A stretch of DNA of 64,000 bases from Maribacter sp. PR1 (GTDB lineage Bacteria; Bacteroidota; Bacteroidia; Flavobacteriales; Flavobacteriaceae), in NCBI RefSeq assembly GCF_028464145.1, contig NZ_JAQPCG010000010.1, positions 1 to 64,000 of the forward strand, read 5' to 3'. The notes below the pieces were generated by a model, which did not search any database, was not told the origin of the DNA, and saw only the letters and a list, made by a program, of their open reading frames with translations. Both the position numbers and the translations under genes were made by a program. Shown here in pieces: positions 25,091 to 33,960 of this stretch (position 1 is the stretch's first letter; each line of letters begins with the position of its first letter).

Positions 25091-26170
25091 ATGAACAAAA
25101 ATTATTATGCCGTTTTGATGGCCGGTGGCGTGGGATCAAGATTTTGGCCCATCAGTACCACAGAGTATCCAAAGCAGTTCCATGATATGTTGGGAACGGG
25201 AACAACATTGATTCAGAAAACCTTTCAACGACTAAATAAGTTTATTCCCACCGAGAATATATTGATTCTTACCAATGAACGGTACAATGAATTGGTTTTG
25301 GAGCAATTACCTTTGGTAAAACAAGATCGGATAGTTTTAGAACCTGCCATGCGCAACACGGCTCCTTGTATTTTGTATGCGGCACTGAAAATTCAGAAAA
25401 TGAATCCCAATGGTGTTATGATCGTGGCACCCAGTGATCATTGGATAGAGGATGAAGAAGCTTTTGCCGCAAATGTAACCGCTTGTTTTGAAAAATGTGA
25501 AAAGGAAGATGTTCTTTGTACTTTGGGAATTAAACCTACTTTTCCCAATACCGGATTTGGTTATATTGAATTTGATAAATCGGACGAAAATCAAATTAAA
25601 AAAGTAAGTCAATTCCGGGAAAAACCGGATTACGAAACTGCAAAAGACTTTTTGGTACAAGGAAATTTCTTATGGAATGCGGGTATTTTTATGTGGAGTG
25701 TTTCCACAATTGTAAATGCCTTTAAAGCATATCAGCCTAGCCAATTCAAACTCTTTAATGACGGTACCTCTCATTTGAACACAGCAGGGGAAAAAGGGTT
25801 TATAGCCGAAAACTACCCCAAAGCTGAAAATATTTCCATTGATTACGCCATATTGGAAAAATCCGAAGCAATTTATGTTTTGGGGGCTACCTTTGATTGG
25901 AATGATTTGGGTACATGGGGTTCGTTATTCGATAAGTTGGATAAAGATGATACTGGGAATGCAGTAGTCAACGCCAAGTTGTTATCAGAAAACGCTACCG
26001 GTAATATGATACGTTCACCAAAAGGGAAAATAGTTGTTGTGGACGGATTAAAAGATTATATCATAGTTGATAAGGAAGACGTACTTTTAATCTATCCTAA
26101 AGCTAAGGAACAAGACATAAAAAAGGTGCTAAATTCGGTCAAGGAAAAATTTGGTGATAATTACGCTTAA
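25091..26170 (+). CDS. manC: mannose-1-phosphate guanylyltransferase
   Basis: The 359-residue protein has the nucleotidyltransferase signature G-G-V-G-S-R-F-W-P-I-S with P-K-Q-F shortly after, the A-P-S-D-H-W-I metal/substrate motif and the later E-K-P and W-N-A-G-I-F-M-W segments. It makes GDP-mannose from GTP and mannose-1-phosphate for polysaccharides and GDP-fucose. It lacks the C-terminal phosphomannose isomerase domain of bifunctional ManC, so it is the single-function type. It lies tightly between the SprT-like gene and the DUF389 gene (gaps of one and two bases). Confidence 0.93.
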   Translation: MNKNYYAVLMAGGVGSRFWPISTTEYPKQFHDMLGTGTTLIQKTFQRLNKFIPTENILILTNERYNELVLEQLPLVKQDRIVLEPAMRNTAPCILYAALKIQKMNPNGVMIVAPSDHWIEDEEAFAANVTACFEKCEKEDVLCTLGIKPTFPNTGFGYIEFDKSDENQIKKVSQFREKPDYETAKDFLVQGNFLWNAGIFMWSVSTIVNAFKAYQPSQFKLFNDGTSHLNTAGEKGFIAENYPKAENISIDYAILEKSEAIYVLGATFDWNDLGTWGSLFDKLDKDDTGNAVVNAKLLSENATGNMIRSPKGKIVVVDGLKDYIIVDKEDVLLIYPKAKEQDIKKVLNSVKEKFGDNYA

Positions 26171-26172
26171 CT

Positions 26173-27642
26173 ATGCAAGATAAATTTGGTCAAGACAATG
26201 TAACCCCAACCGATAATTCCCAAGATAGCGGTGACGAGGTAAAAAAGGATTTTCAAGGTTTGCTCGGAAGTGTCAAAAAGTTTCTATCTGAACTTTTGGA
26301 CATAAGAACGAATACCGATCAAGATGCTACCAAAGAGGCCATAATTGCCGACATTCCCTTTAAGGGGCATACTTCCTGGATTCTTATTTGCTCCATTTTC
26401 ATTGCATCCATTGGTTTGAATGCAAACTCCACCGCGGTGGTAATAGGCGCCATGTTAATTTCTCCGCTAATGGGACCCATTTTGGGGATAGGGATGTCCG
26501 TGGGGATCAATGATATAGACACCTTAAAAAGATCCTTGAAAAACTTTGGGGTTATGGTGGTCCTAAGTGTCTTGACCGCTTTTCTCTTTTTTAAATTTTT
26601 TCCTTTACAGGACGAATCATCAGAGCTATTGGCAAGAACTGCCCCAGATATACGGGATGTACTTATTGCCTTTTTTGGTGGTTTGGCACTTGTCATAGCC
26701 AGAGCAAAAAAGGGTACCATAGCCAGTGTTATTTTTGGTGTGGCCATTGCCACCGCTTTAATGCCACCCTTATGTACGGTTGGCTTCGGTTTGGCCATCG
26801 GTAATTGGGATTATGCGGGCGGTGCCATGTATTTATTTACCATTAATACCATTTTTATTGCTTTGGCCACCTTTTTGGTCATTAAGTTGCTCAAGTTTCC
26901 AATGGTACGCTATGTAAATTCCAAAAGGCGTAGGCTCATTGCTAGATTGGCATCCGTTGTTGCTATCGCAGTGATGATACCGGCTGGTATCACGTTTTGG
27001 AATGCATTACAAGAATCCTTATTTAGGAAGCAAGCGAATATTTTCATAGACGAAAACGTTGCACCCTATCAATTTTCGGGACAGGGCCGATTTTTGGAGG
27101 ACTTTACGGATTTAGAATATAATAATGGGAATAATTCAATAATCGAATTGGTCTTTATGGGAAATGAAGCTATTCCAGAAAATATAATTGCTACCTGGCG
27201 TGGTAAAATGACCGACAACCCAAGACTAAAAAATACGGAATTGGAAATAATCCAAGGCGGTCAGAATGAGGAAATTGATCAACTTAAGTATGTAAACGAG
27301 TTGTATGAGACCCAGAAAAATCAATTGAACAGCAAGGATGAAAAAATCGCCTTTTTGGAAGGTGAACTGTCTAGGTTGAATAAAAGTGCATCAGGTCAAA
27401 TCCCATTTAAGGATATTAGCTTGGAAGCTAAAACGAACTACGAAAACTTATCGCGTTTGGGATATTCCTATCTCATATCTACGGACTTTGAAAAAACAGA
27501 TACAATTCCTGTATTTGAAATAACATGGAAAAAGGAGGCTAGAAGGAATCAGACCGAAAAAGACGCCCAAAAATTACAGGATTGGCTTAAGCTCCGCTTG
27601 AACAATGACAAGATTCAAATTAAGGAAGTAATTGCAGACTAA
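26173..27642 (+). CDS. DUF389 membrane protein
   Basis: This 489-residue protein has an N-terminal cytoplasmic stretch, about six membrane helices (residues 65-280) carrying the DUF389 signature (A-N-S-T-A-V-V-I-G-A-M-L-I-S-P-L-M-G-P) and a C-terminal domain with a predicted coiled coil (about 375-410). The family is widespread and its transport or signalling function is unknown. It starts two bases after manC, and its last four bases overlap the end of the convergent ABC ATPase gene, leaving no room for a separate terminator. Confidence 0.88.
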   Translation: MQDKFGQDNVTPTDNSQDSGDEVKKDFQGLLGSVKKFLSELLDIRTNTDQDATKEAIIADIPFKGHTSWILICSIFIASIGLNANSTAVVIGAMLISPLMGPILGIGMSVGINDIDTLKRSLKNFGVMVVLSVLTAFLFFKFFPLQDESSELLARTAPDIRDVLIAFFGGLALVIARAKKGTIASVIFGVAIATALMPPLCTVGFGLAIGNWDYAGGAMYLFTINTIFIALATFLVIKLLKFPMVRYVNSKRRRLIARLASVVAIAVMIPAGITFWNALQESLFRKQANIFIDENVAPYQFSGQGRFLEDFTDLEYNNGNNSIIELVFMGNEAIPENIIATWRGKMTDNPRLKNTELEIIQGGQNEEIDQLKYVNELYETQKNQLNSKDEKIAFLEGELSRLNKSASGQIPFKDISLEAKTNYENLSRLGYSYLISTDFEKTDTIPVFEITWKKEARRNQTEKDAQKLQDWLKLRLNNDKIQIKEVIAD

Positions 27643-28406
27643 TTACGTTCTTCAATATACATTTGTCTAACCTTTTTGAAGAGATCGGAGGAATAAACAA
27701 AATTGGTGACGGCTTCGTTATCGGTTTTAAAGATTTCATTCTTGGTGCCTTCCCATTCTTTGAGTCCATCTTTAAGAAAGAGGATTTTTTCACCTATTTG
27801 CATTACGGAATTCATATCGTGCGTGTTGATGATGGTGGTAATATTATATTCTTCCGTGATTTCCTTTATAAGGTCATCAATTAAAATGGCCGTTTTAGGA
27901 TCTAGACCAGAATTAGGTTCATCACAAAAAAGATATTTGGGATTCATGACGATGGCCCTTGCTATGGCGACTCTTTTTTGCATACCCCCTGAAATTTCAG
28001 CTGGAAATTTATTATGGGCGTCTACCAAATTTACTCGGGCCAAAACAGTATTCACCCGATCTTCCATTTCTGAGTTGGATTGTTTGGTAAACATTTCCAA
28101 CGGAAACTTTACATTGCCTTCTACGGTCATACTATCAAACAAGGCACTCCCTTGAAAAACCATGCCCATTTCTTGTCGTAAATCTCTTTTTTCATTTTCC
28201 GTAAGACTTGAATATGCCTTACCATCGTAAACGATACTACCTTCTTCTGGCGAGAACAATCCCAAAAGACATTTAAGAAAAACAGTCTTTCCGGATCCAC
28301 TTTGACCTATAATGAGATTTGTTTTTCCTTTTTCAAATACGGTGGTTATACCCTTTAGAATATGGGATTTACCGAATGATTTGTGTATGTCGTTCACCTC
28401 TATCAT
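27639..28406 (-). CDS. MlaF-type ABC transporter ATP-binding protein
   Basis: The protein has 255 residues from the ATG at 28406, whose bases overlap the stop of the permease gene. ABC motifs are present in order: Walker A G-Q-S-G-S-G-K-T, the Q-loop M-V-F-Q-G-S-A, signature I-S-G-G-M-Q-K-R, Walker B F-C-D-E-P and the H-loop N-T-H-D. Together with the MlaE-like permease it resembles the phospholipid/organic-solvent transport (Mla/Ttg2) family that moves lipids between membranes. The MlaD-type substrate-binding protein is not in the window. The longer frame start at 28466 lies inside the permease gene and is rejected. Confidence 0.92.
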   Translation of the reverse strand: MIEVNDIHKSFGKSHILKGITTVFEKGKTNLIIGQSGSGKTVFLKCLLGLFSPEEGSIVYDGKAYSSLTENEKRDLRQEMGMVFQGSALFDSMTVEGNVKFPLEMFTKQSNSEMEDRVNTVLARVNLVDAHNKFPAEISGGMQKRVAIARAIVMNPKYLFCDEPNSGLDPKTAILIDDLIKEITEEYNITTIINTHDMNSVMQIGEKILFLKDGLKEWEGTKNEIFKTDNEAVTNFVYSSDLFKKVRQMYIEERN

Positions 28407-29143
28407 TAGCCCAGTAACAATTGTGTTAGTAAATAGTTTAAGATAATAATTACAACACTGGTCCATACAAAAGATGTTGTACTGGCCTTACCAACTTCAA
28501 GTGCACCACCTTTCATATAATATCCATGGAAAGAAGGAATGGTAGCAATAATAAAGGCAAAAATTAAGGTTTTTATAAAGGCATAGGCGATATGAAATGG
28601 AACAAAATCGGTCTGGAGACCAGTAACAAAATCGGCACTGGTTAAAAATCCTCCAAATACACCTGCCAACCACCCTCCAAATATTCCTACATACATGGAG
28701 ATTGCAATGGCAAAGGGATAGAATAACATCGCGATTATTTTAGGAAATACTAAATAGTTAAGGGAGTTGACCCCCATAACCTCCAAAGCATCGATTTGTT
28801 CCGTTACTCTCATGGTTCCAATACTCGAGGTAATGTAAGAACCTACTTTCCCCGCCATAATTATGGATACAAAGGTTGGAGCAAACTCTAATATTACGGA
28901 TTGTCTTGTAGCAAACCCAATAAGACTTCGTGGTATTATTGGACTGGTCAGGTTTAAAGCAGTTTGTATGGCTACAACCGCACCAATAAAGAAGGAGATA
29001 AAAATAATGATGCCAAGTGACCCATAAACCAATTCATCTATTTCCTTTAAAATCAGGGATTTCATTATACGCCATTTGGTGGGCTTTCTAAAAACCTCTA
29101 CGATCATTATGGAATAGCTGCCAATCGACGCTAAATAGTTCAT
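28406..29143 (-). CDS. MlaE/YrbE-type ABC transporter permease
   Basis: The 245-residue integral membrane protein has about five to six hydrophobic helices and the MlaE family core, including the E-F-A-P-T segment, A-G-K-V-G-S-Y-I-T-S-S-I-G-T-M-R-V-T-E-Q-I-D-A-L and the L-V-F-P-K-I-I-A segment. It is the membrane subunit of a lipid-transporting ABC system with the ATPase encoded next. Its stop overlaps the ATPase start, so the two are translationally coupled. It is divergent from the PafA-type phosphatase gene with a 111-base gap that must hold both promoters. Confidence 0.92.
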   Translation of the reverse strand: MNYLASIGSYSIMIVEVFRKPTKWRIMKSLILKEIDELVYGSLGIIIFISFFIGAVVAIQTALNLTSPIIPRSLIGFATRQSVILEFAPTFVSIIMAGKVGSYITSSIGTMRVTEQIDALEVMGVNSLNYLVFPKIIAMLFYPFAIAISMYVGIFGGWLAGVFGGFLTSADFVTGLQTDFVPFHIAYAFIKTLIFAFIIATIPSFHGYYMKGGALEVGKASTTSFVWTSVVIIILNYLLTQLLLG

Positions 29144-29254
29144 TTACTAAAAATAGATTTCTTATCGTAAAAATAACAATAAAGGATTTGATTTAACTTC
29201 CATTTCATTTTTTAAGGGCTATTTTCTTTATTTTTACACTACAATATTTTAAGT

Positions 29255-30925
29255 ATGAAAATTAGTCTACCATCAATTTCCCTCACATTTTTATTAAGTA
29301 TTTTATCTTTTTCATTTTGCTATTCGCAGCGAAGAAATAACGTTGAGGATGATGCAAAATTAAGGTCGCGACCCAAATTGGTGGTCGGTATAGTTGTGGA
29401 CCAAATGCGATACGATTATCTGACACGTTTTTATGATCAATTTGAAGAAGGGGGTTTTAAAAGAATGGTAAAAGAAGGTTTCAATTGTAAAAACAATCAC
29501 TTTAATTATGCACCAACAAGTACGGGACCCGGACATACATCAGTTTATACGGGAACGACACCAGCTACCCATGGAATTATAGGTAACAATTGGTACGATA
29601 AAGAAAACGATATCGAAGTTTATTGTGCCTCCGATGATACCTATGCATCGGTAGGTACAACTTCAGATGCCGGACAAATGTCACCGCATCGCATGAATGT
29701 AACCACGGTTACGGACGAATTAAGATTACATACCCAGATGCGTGGTAAGACTATTGCCATTGCCTTAAAGGATCGGGGGGCAGTGCTCCCTGGCGGACAT
29801 ACGGCCAACGCTGCTTATTGGTTTTATGGGGGTAATGAAGGAAAATGGATTACGAGTACCTATTATATGGATGCTTTGCCGAAATGGGTAAATGAATTTA
29901 ATAGTTCTGGAACCGTACAGTCCTATAAAAAAGCTTGGAACACGCTGCGGGATATTAATACGTATGTGGAAAGTGGATTGGATGAGAATACTTTTGAAGG
30001 TCTATTTGATGACGAGACCACTTCAACTTTTCCTCACAACCCACAAAACTTATTGGATAAAACCAAAGATTTTGATGTTATTAAAGATACGCCTTATGGC
30101 AATAGTTTAACCGCCGATTTTGCAATTGAAGCGCTTAAACAGGAAGAATTGGGAAAAGATAACATAACTGATTTTTTGGCCATAAGCTTTTCCAGTACGG
30201 ATTATGTAGGGCATATGTTCGGTGTTAATTCCAAAGAAGTAGAAGATACTTATATAAGGTTAGATTTGGATTTGGAACGTGTATTCAAAGCACTTGACAA
30301 AAATGTGGGAGAAGGGGAGTACACCGTGTTTTTAACTGCGGATCACGGAGCTATTGATGTACCTTCGTATTTGCTATCAACAAGAATTCCTGCGGGCTAT
30401 GTTGATAATACTGCGACCAAGAATAGGTTCTCGGAATTTTTAAAGTATAAATACGGGACCGAGGATATCATCAAGAATTTTTCCAATTACCAATTTTTCT
30501 TGGACCATAAAATTATAAAGAATCTGGATTTGGATGTTAGTGAGGTTCAAGAGGATATAGCTAAAGAATTTTTAAGTTACGATTATATAGATAGGGTGTA
30601 CACAGGATATCAAATGTGGCAGAATAACTATACAACAGGAATTCCTTATATCTTACAAAACGGCTATAACCAGAAAAGATCAGGAGATGTTTTATTAGTT
30701 CTAAAGCCGGGTACAATAAGCTATTCCAAAACAGGTTCCACACATGGTTCTCCCCAGATATACGATACACATGCCCCTTTACTCTTTTTTGGAAAGGGAA
30801 TTAAAAGTGGTAGTACAGTGGAACGAACCGAAATTCCCGATATAGCTCCTACCATATCTGCTTTATTAGGAATTTCGTTCCCTAGCGGAACTACAGGTAA
30901 ACCAATTTCAGAGGTGTTGCGATAA
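29255..30925 (+). CDS. pafA: PafA-type alkaline phosphatase
   Basis: This 556-residue protein has a Sec signal peptide (first about 23 residues) and an alkaline phosphatase superfamily domain related to PafA, the phosphate-irrepressible phosphatase of Bacteroidota. Visible features are V-G-I-V-V-D-Q-M-R, the catalytic threonine segment A-P-T-S-T-G-P-G-H-T-S, a later S-S-T-D-Y-V-G-H, L-T-A-D-H-G-A and T-H-G-S, which together provide the two-zinc site. It is predicted to cleave phosphomonoesters in the periplasm. It is followed eight bases later by murI. Confidence 0.88.
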   Translation: MKISLPSISLTFLLSILSFSFCYSQRRNNVEDDAKLRSRPKLVVGIVVDQMRYDYLTRFYDQFEEGGFKRMVKEGFNCKNNHFNYAPTSTGPGHTSVYTGTTPATHGIIGNNWYDKENDIEVYCASDDTYASVGTTSDAGQMSPHRMNVTTVTDELRLHTQMRGKTIAIALKDRGAVLPGGHTANAAYWFYGGNEGKWITSTYYMDALPKWVNEFNSSGTVQSYKKAWNTLRDINTYVESGLDENTFEGLFDDETTSTFPHNPQNLLDKTKDFDVIKDTPYGNSLTADFAIEALKQEELGKDNITDFLAISFSSTDYVGHMFGVNSKEVEDTYIRLDLDLERVFKALDKNVGEGEYTVFLTADHGAIDVPSYLLSTRIPAGYVDNTATKNRFSEFLKYKYGTEDIIKNFSNYQFFLDHKIIKNLDLDVSEVQEDIAKEFLSYDYIDRVYTGYQMWQNNYTTGIPYILQNGYNQKRSGDVLLVLKPGTISYSKTGSTHGSPQIYDTHAPLLFFGKGIKSGSTVERTEIPDIAPTISALLGISFPSGTTGKPISEVLR

Positions 30926-30933
30926 CAATTAAT

Positions 30934-31722
30934 ATGAGCAAAAGCCCCATAGGTATTTTTGATTCTGGAGTAGGTGGTACTTCTATATGGAAGGAGATTA
31001 ACAAACAGATGCCTTATGAAAGTTGTATTTATTTGGCAGATAGTAAAAATGCTCCATATGGAGAAAAATCCCCTAGGGAAATACTGGATTTGAGCATCAA
31101 GAATTCAGAATTGCTTATTGCACAAAACTGTAAAATAATAGTTGTGGCTTGCAATACGGCTACGACTAATGCCATAGACTATTTAAGACAAAATTACCCA
31201 GTTCCATTTATTGGAATTGAACCGGCAATTAAACCAGCGGCCTTAAACTCAAAATCAAAGAAAGTTGGTGTTTTGGCTACTCGAGGTACCTTAACAAGTG
31301 CACTTTTTCATAGTACTAGTCAAAACCATGCCGCGGGTATTGAAATCATTGAAAGGCAAGGAAAGGGCTTAGTGGAATTAATAGAAAAAGGAGACTTGAA
31401 AAGTGATGCTCTTAAATCACTATTGATTGAATTTGTTCAACCCATGCTGGATAAGGGAATCGATTATTTGGTCTTGGGCTGTACCCATTATCCTTATTTA
31501 ATTCCGATTTTAAAAGAATTACTGCCAGAGGATGTCCTAATTATTGATTCTGGAGAAGCGGTTGCCAGACAAACCATGGCCATTCTTAAGAAGCAAAAAT
31601 TATTGAGCAGCAGTGTTGAGGTCGGTACACATCAGTTTTATACAAATACAGGTACAGAAGTTTTAGAACGTTTTGTAAAAACGAGTGCCTCGGAGGTAAC
31701 TACAAGCTACTTGGATTTTTAG
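30934..31722 (+). CDS. murI: glutamate racemase
   Basis: This 262-residue protein interconverts L- and D-glutamate to supply D-Glu for peptidoglycan. Its motifs are the N-terminal I-F-D-S-G-V-G-G-T-S, A-P-Y-G, the first catalytic cysteine in A-C-N-T-A-T-T and the second in G-C-T-H-Y-P. Length and order agree with MurI. It lies closely behind the phosphatase gene on the same strand and converges with folA, from which it is separated by 23 bases. Confidence 0.95.
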   Translation: MSKSPIGIFDSGVGGTSIWKEINKQMPYESCIYLADSKNAPYGEKSPREILDLSIKNSELLIAQNCKIIVVACNTATTNAIDYLRQNYPVPFIGIEPAIKPAALNSKSKKVGVLATRGTLTSALFHSTSQNHAAGIEIIERQGKGLVELIEKGDLKSDALKSLLIEFVQPMLDKGIDYLVLGCTHYPYLIPILKELLPEDVLIIDSGEAVARQTMAILKKQKLLSSSVEVGTHQFYTNTGTEVLERFVKTSASEVTTSYLDF

Positions 31723-31745
31723 AATTAATTCAAAAACCTTGAAAA

Positions 31746-32249
31746 TTATGGCCTTCTCTCATAAGTGACATATGTAAAATCGAATTTGTGCTTTTCATCT
31801 TTGGGGTGATATTCTTTTTCAATCACTTCCCAAATGTCTTCATCAATTTCAGGAAAATAGGTGTCCGCTTCAAATTGCCCATGAACTCGGGTTAACTCAA
31901 TGAAGTCGGAGTATTCTTCTCCTTGCTTATAGATTTCACCACCGCCGATTATATAGGCTTCTTCGTTGGATATTAGATTTAATGCATCCTCAATGGAGTG
32001 TACCACAATACAATGGTCATAGTTTGTAGTATAGTTTTCATCTCTTGTAATAATGATATGTGTACGGTTGGGTAGCGGTTTTGGAAAACTTTCAAACGTT
32101 TTTCTTCCCATAATAATTTTATGGCCAGAAGTTAATCGTTTAAATCGTTTAAAATCATCAGGTAGATGCCATAATAGGTCATTGTCCTTTCCAAGTGAGT
32201 TGTCCTCACCGGCAGCAGCTATCATAATAATTTTTTTCACGGTTTTCAT
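31746..32249 (-). CDS. folA: dihydrofolate reductase
   Basis: This 167-residue protein reduces dihydrofolate to tetrahydrofolate with NADPH. It has the N-terminal M-I-A-A-A-G-E-D-N-S-L-G-K-D-N-D-L-L-W-H-L-P-D-D segment split here as cofactor and substrate loops, the acidic substrate-binding residue in P-D-D, G-R-K-T-F-E-S and the I-G-G-G-E-I-Y motif. ThyA, which regenerates dihydrofolate, is encoded about 4 kb away on the same strand but not in an operon with it. Start at M-K-T-V is chosen because the family core begins within ten residues. Confidence 0.95.
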   Translation of the reverse strand: MKTVKKIIMIAAAGEDNSLGKDNDLLWHLPDDFKRFKRLTSGHKIIMGRKTFESFPKPLPNRTHIIITRDENYTTNYDHCIVVHSIEDALNLISNEEAYIIGGGEIYKQGEEYSDFIELTRVHGQFEADTYFPEIDEDIWEVIEKEYHPKDEKHKFDFTYVTYERRP

Positions 32250-32375
32250 TTTTAATCAATCAACAAAAAGCGGACCATATAAATTGCTATGGCTATCTTT
32301 AGAGAGCAAAGTTAATTAAATGTGGAAAGAGATATTCGCTATTGATGCAAAGACATCTTTTTCAAAATATAAGCT

Positions 32376-33461
32376 ATGGAAAAAATTGCAAAGGAATTTC
32401 CTGTCCTTAGAAAAAGTACCTATTTAAATACCGCCGTCTATGGTCCACTATATGATTCCTTAATAGACTGGAGACAGGAACATGATTTGGATTTTCTTCT
32501 GCATGGAAGTGAATTGTGGGAGCATACACTAAAAACTTTGACCGATACCAGAGCAACCATCGGTAGTTTTTTTAATTGCAAGAAAGAAAATGTGGCCTTG
32601 GTTTATAACTTTTCAATAGGGTTGAACTTACTCTTGGAAGGGTTGGACACCAAAAAAAAAGTACTGCTTCTAGAGAATGATTACCCATCACTAAATTGGC
32701 CTTTTGAAAGTAGGAAATTCAAGACCAAGGTCTTAAAGATTACTTCCGATGTCGAGGCAGAAATTGAGGAAGCCGTGAAAAGCGAAAACATAGATGTTTT
32801 TGCCTTCAGCATTGTGCAATGGTTAGACGGGTTTTTCATTGATCTGGAATTTATTAAACGTTTAAAAAAAGCCAATCCTGATGTATTGATAATTGCCGAT
32901 GGCACTCAATTTTGTGGTGCCTCGGCATTTGATTTTAAGACTTCCGGTATCGATGTTTTAGGTGCTAGTGGATATAAATGGTTATTGTCCGGTTATGGCA
33001 ATGGTTTTATGCTTTTAGGTGAGAATGCTGCGGAGGAATTTTCGGTACCTACTATAGGTTTTAATGCCGCCAACGGAAATTACAAGAATAAAGATACTTT
33101 AACGCTAGCCAAGAAATTAGAACCTGGTCATTTGTCCAGTCTTAATTTTGGTAGTTTAAAATTCTCACTTGACTATTTAAATGGTATAGGGATGGATAAC
33201 ATTACCGATCACAATGAGATTTTGTCCAAAAAAGTTAAAAAGGAGTTAGCGGCACTGGGAGTATTGGACGAAAATATCGTAGAACGGAAAGTACATAGTA
33301 CCATCTTTAACATCAAGGCGGATGAAAAAATGTACAAGAAGCTAACTGATAACGATATACTCTGTTCGCAAAGAGGCCACGGAATAAGAATCAGTTTCAA
33401 CTTTTACAATAATGAGGATGATTTGGCATCCTTGGTAAGAATTTTAAAAAAAGAGAAGTAG
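32376..33461 (+). CDS. class V aminotransferase-fold PLP enzyme
   Basis: This 361-residue protein has the fold of class V aminotransferases: N-terminal Y-L-N-T-A-V-Y-G-P, a V-Y-N-F-S-I-G segment, D-G-T-Q-F-C-G-A where the aspartate should pair with the PLP ring nitrogen, and the likely Schiff-base lysine in G-A-S-G-Y-K-W-L-L-S-G-Y-G. It is a cytoplasmic enzyme acting perhaps as cysteine desulfurase-like or other lyase; the substrate is not clear. It stands alone between folA and the CBM48 gene. Confidence 0.88.
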   Translation: MEKIAKEFPVLRKSTYLNTAVYGPLYDSLIDWRQEHDLDFLLHGSELWEHTLKTLTDTRATIGSFFNCKKENVALVYNFSIGLNLLLEGLDTKKKVLLLENDYPSLNWPFESRKFKTKVLKITSDVEAEIEEAVKSENIDVFAFSIVQWLDGFFIDLEFIKRLKKANPDVLIIADGTQFCGASAFDFKTSGIDVLGASGYKWLLSGYGNGFMLLGENAAEEFSVPTIGFNAANGNYKNKDTLTLAKKLEPGHLSSLNFGSLKFSLDYLNGIGMDNITDHNEILSKKVKKELAALGVLDENIVERKVHSTIFNIKADEKMYKKLTDNDILCSQRGHGIRISFNFYNNEDDLASLVRILKKEK

Positions 33462-33556
33462 GAATTATTTACTTCGAATAAATCCAAGATAAAATTTTAA
33501 TACCAAAGTGAAACTAAGCTAAATTTTTGTCATATTGATAAAAATGACATTAAGCA

Positions 33557-33588
33557 TTGACAATGAGGATTTTAATGTATTAGTTTTG
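33557..33588 (+). promoter_or_regulatory. Bacteroidota-type promoter of the CBM48 gene
   Basis: TTG at 33557-33559 and TAGTTTTG at 33581-33588, 21 bases apart, match the flavobacterial TTG-N17-23-TAnnTTTG promoter. Transcription would start about 20 bases before the ATG at 33612. Confidence 0.65.
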
Positions 33589-33611
33589 CTAGGAATTTAA
33601 AAACTAAAATC

Positions 33612-33908
33612 ATGGCAATTGCAAAACAATATTTGAAAACAAAACCAGTGTGCAAGGTTACTTTTACCGTTCCCGCTGAAGACGCTAAAAAAGTAGCTGT
33701 AGTTGGAGACTTTAACGATTGGAGCCCAAAAGGAAGCACTTTGAAAAAATTGAAGAACGGTACCTTTAAAGGTACTTTCGATTTACCTAAGGAGAGTACT
33801 TATGAGTTTAAGTATTTGGTAGATGGTGAATTCATAAACGAAACCGAAGCTGATGGTTATCAGTGGAATGATTATGCAGGTTCTGAGAACGCTGTTTTAG
33901 CTTTGTAA
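33612..33908 (+). CDS. single-domain CBM48 / isoamylase early-set protein
   Basis: The 98-residue protein consists almost wholly of one glycogen-binding early-set (E-set/CBM48) domain: V-A-V-V-G-D-F-N-D-W near residue 35, then a strand with T-F-K-G-T-F-D-L, Y-E-F-K-Y-L-V-D-G and an ending D-Y-A-G-S-E-N. Such domains bind alpha-glucans and usually occur fused to branching enzymes or AMPK beta subunits. Here no enzyme is attached, so it may be a small glucan-binding or regulatory protein. It has its own promoter and terminator and is thus monocistronic. Confidence 0.88.
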   Translation: MAIAKQYLKTKPVCKVTFTVPAEDAKKVAVVGDFNDWSPKGSTLKKLKNGTFKGTFDLPKESTYEFKYLVDGEFINETEADGYQWNDYAGSENAVLAL

Positions 33909-33930
33909 CTATTGTTCTTGAAGGAAATAA

Positions 33931-33960
33931 AAAAGGCATGCCATTAGCATGCCTTTTTTT
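33931..33960 (+). terminator. terminator between the CBM48 gene and egtD
   Basis: An 11-bp stem (AAAAGGCATGC / GCATGCCTTTT) with a 5-base loop is followed by T residues. As A runs flank the other side, it probably serves the convergent egtD as well. Confidence 0.88.

Noticed and set aside
26319-26798. 159-codon antisense frame within the DUF389 gene
   Set aside because: Shadow of a well-supported membrane protein gene; no start context or recognisable domain.
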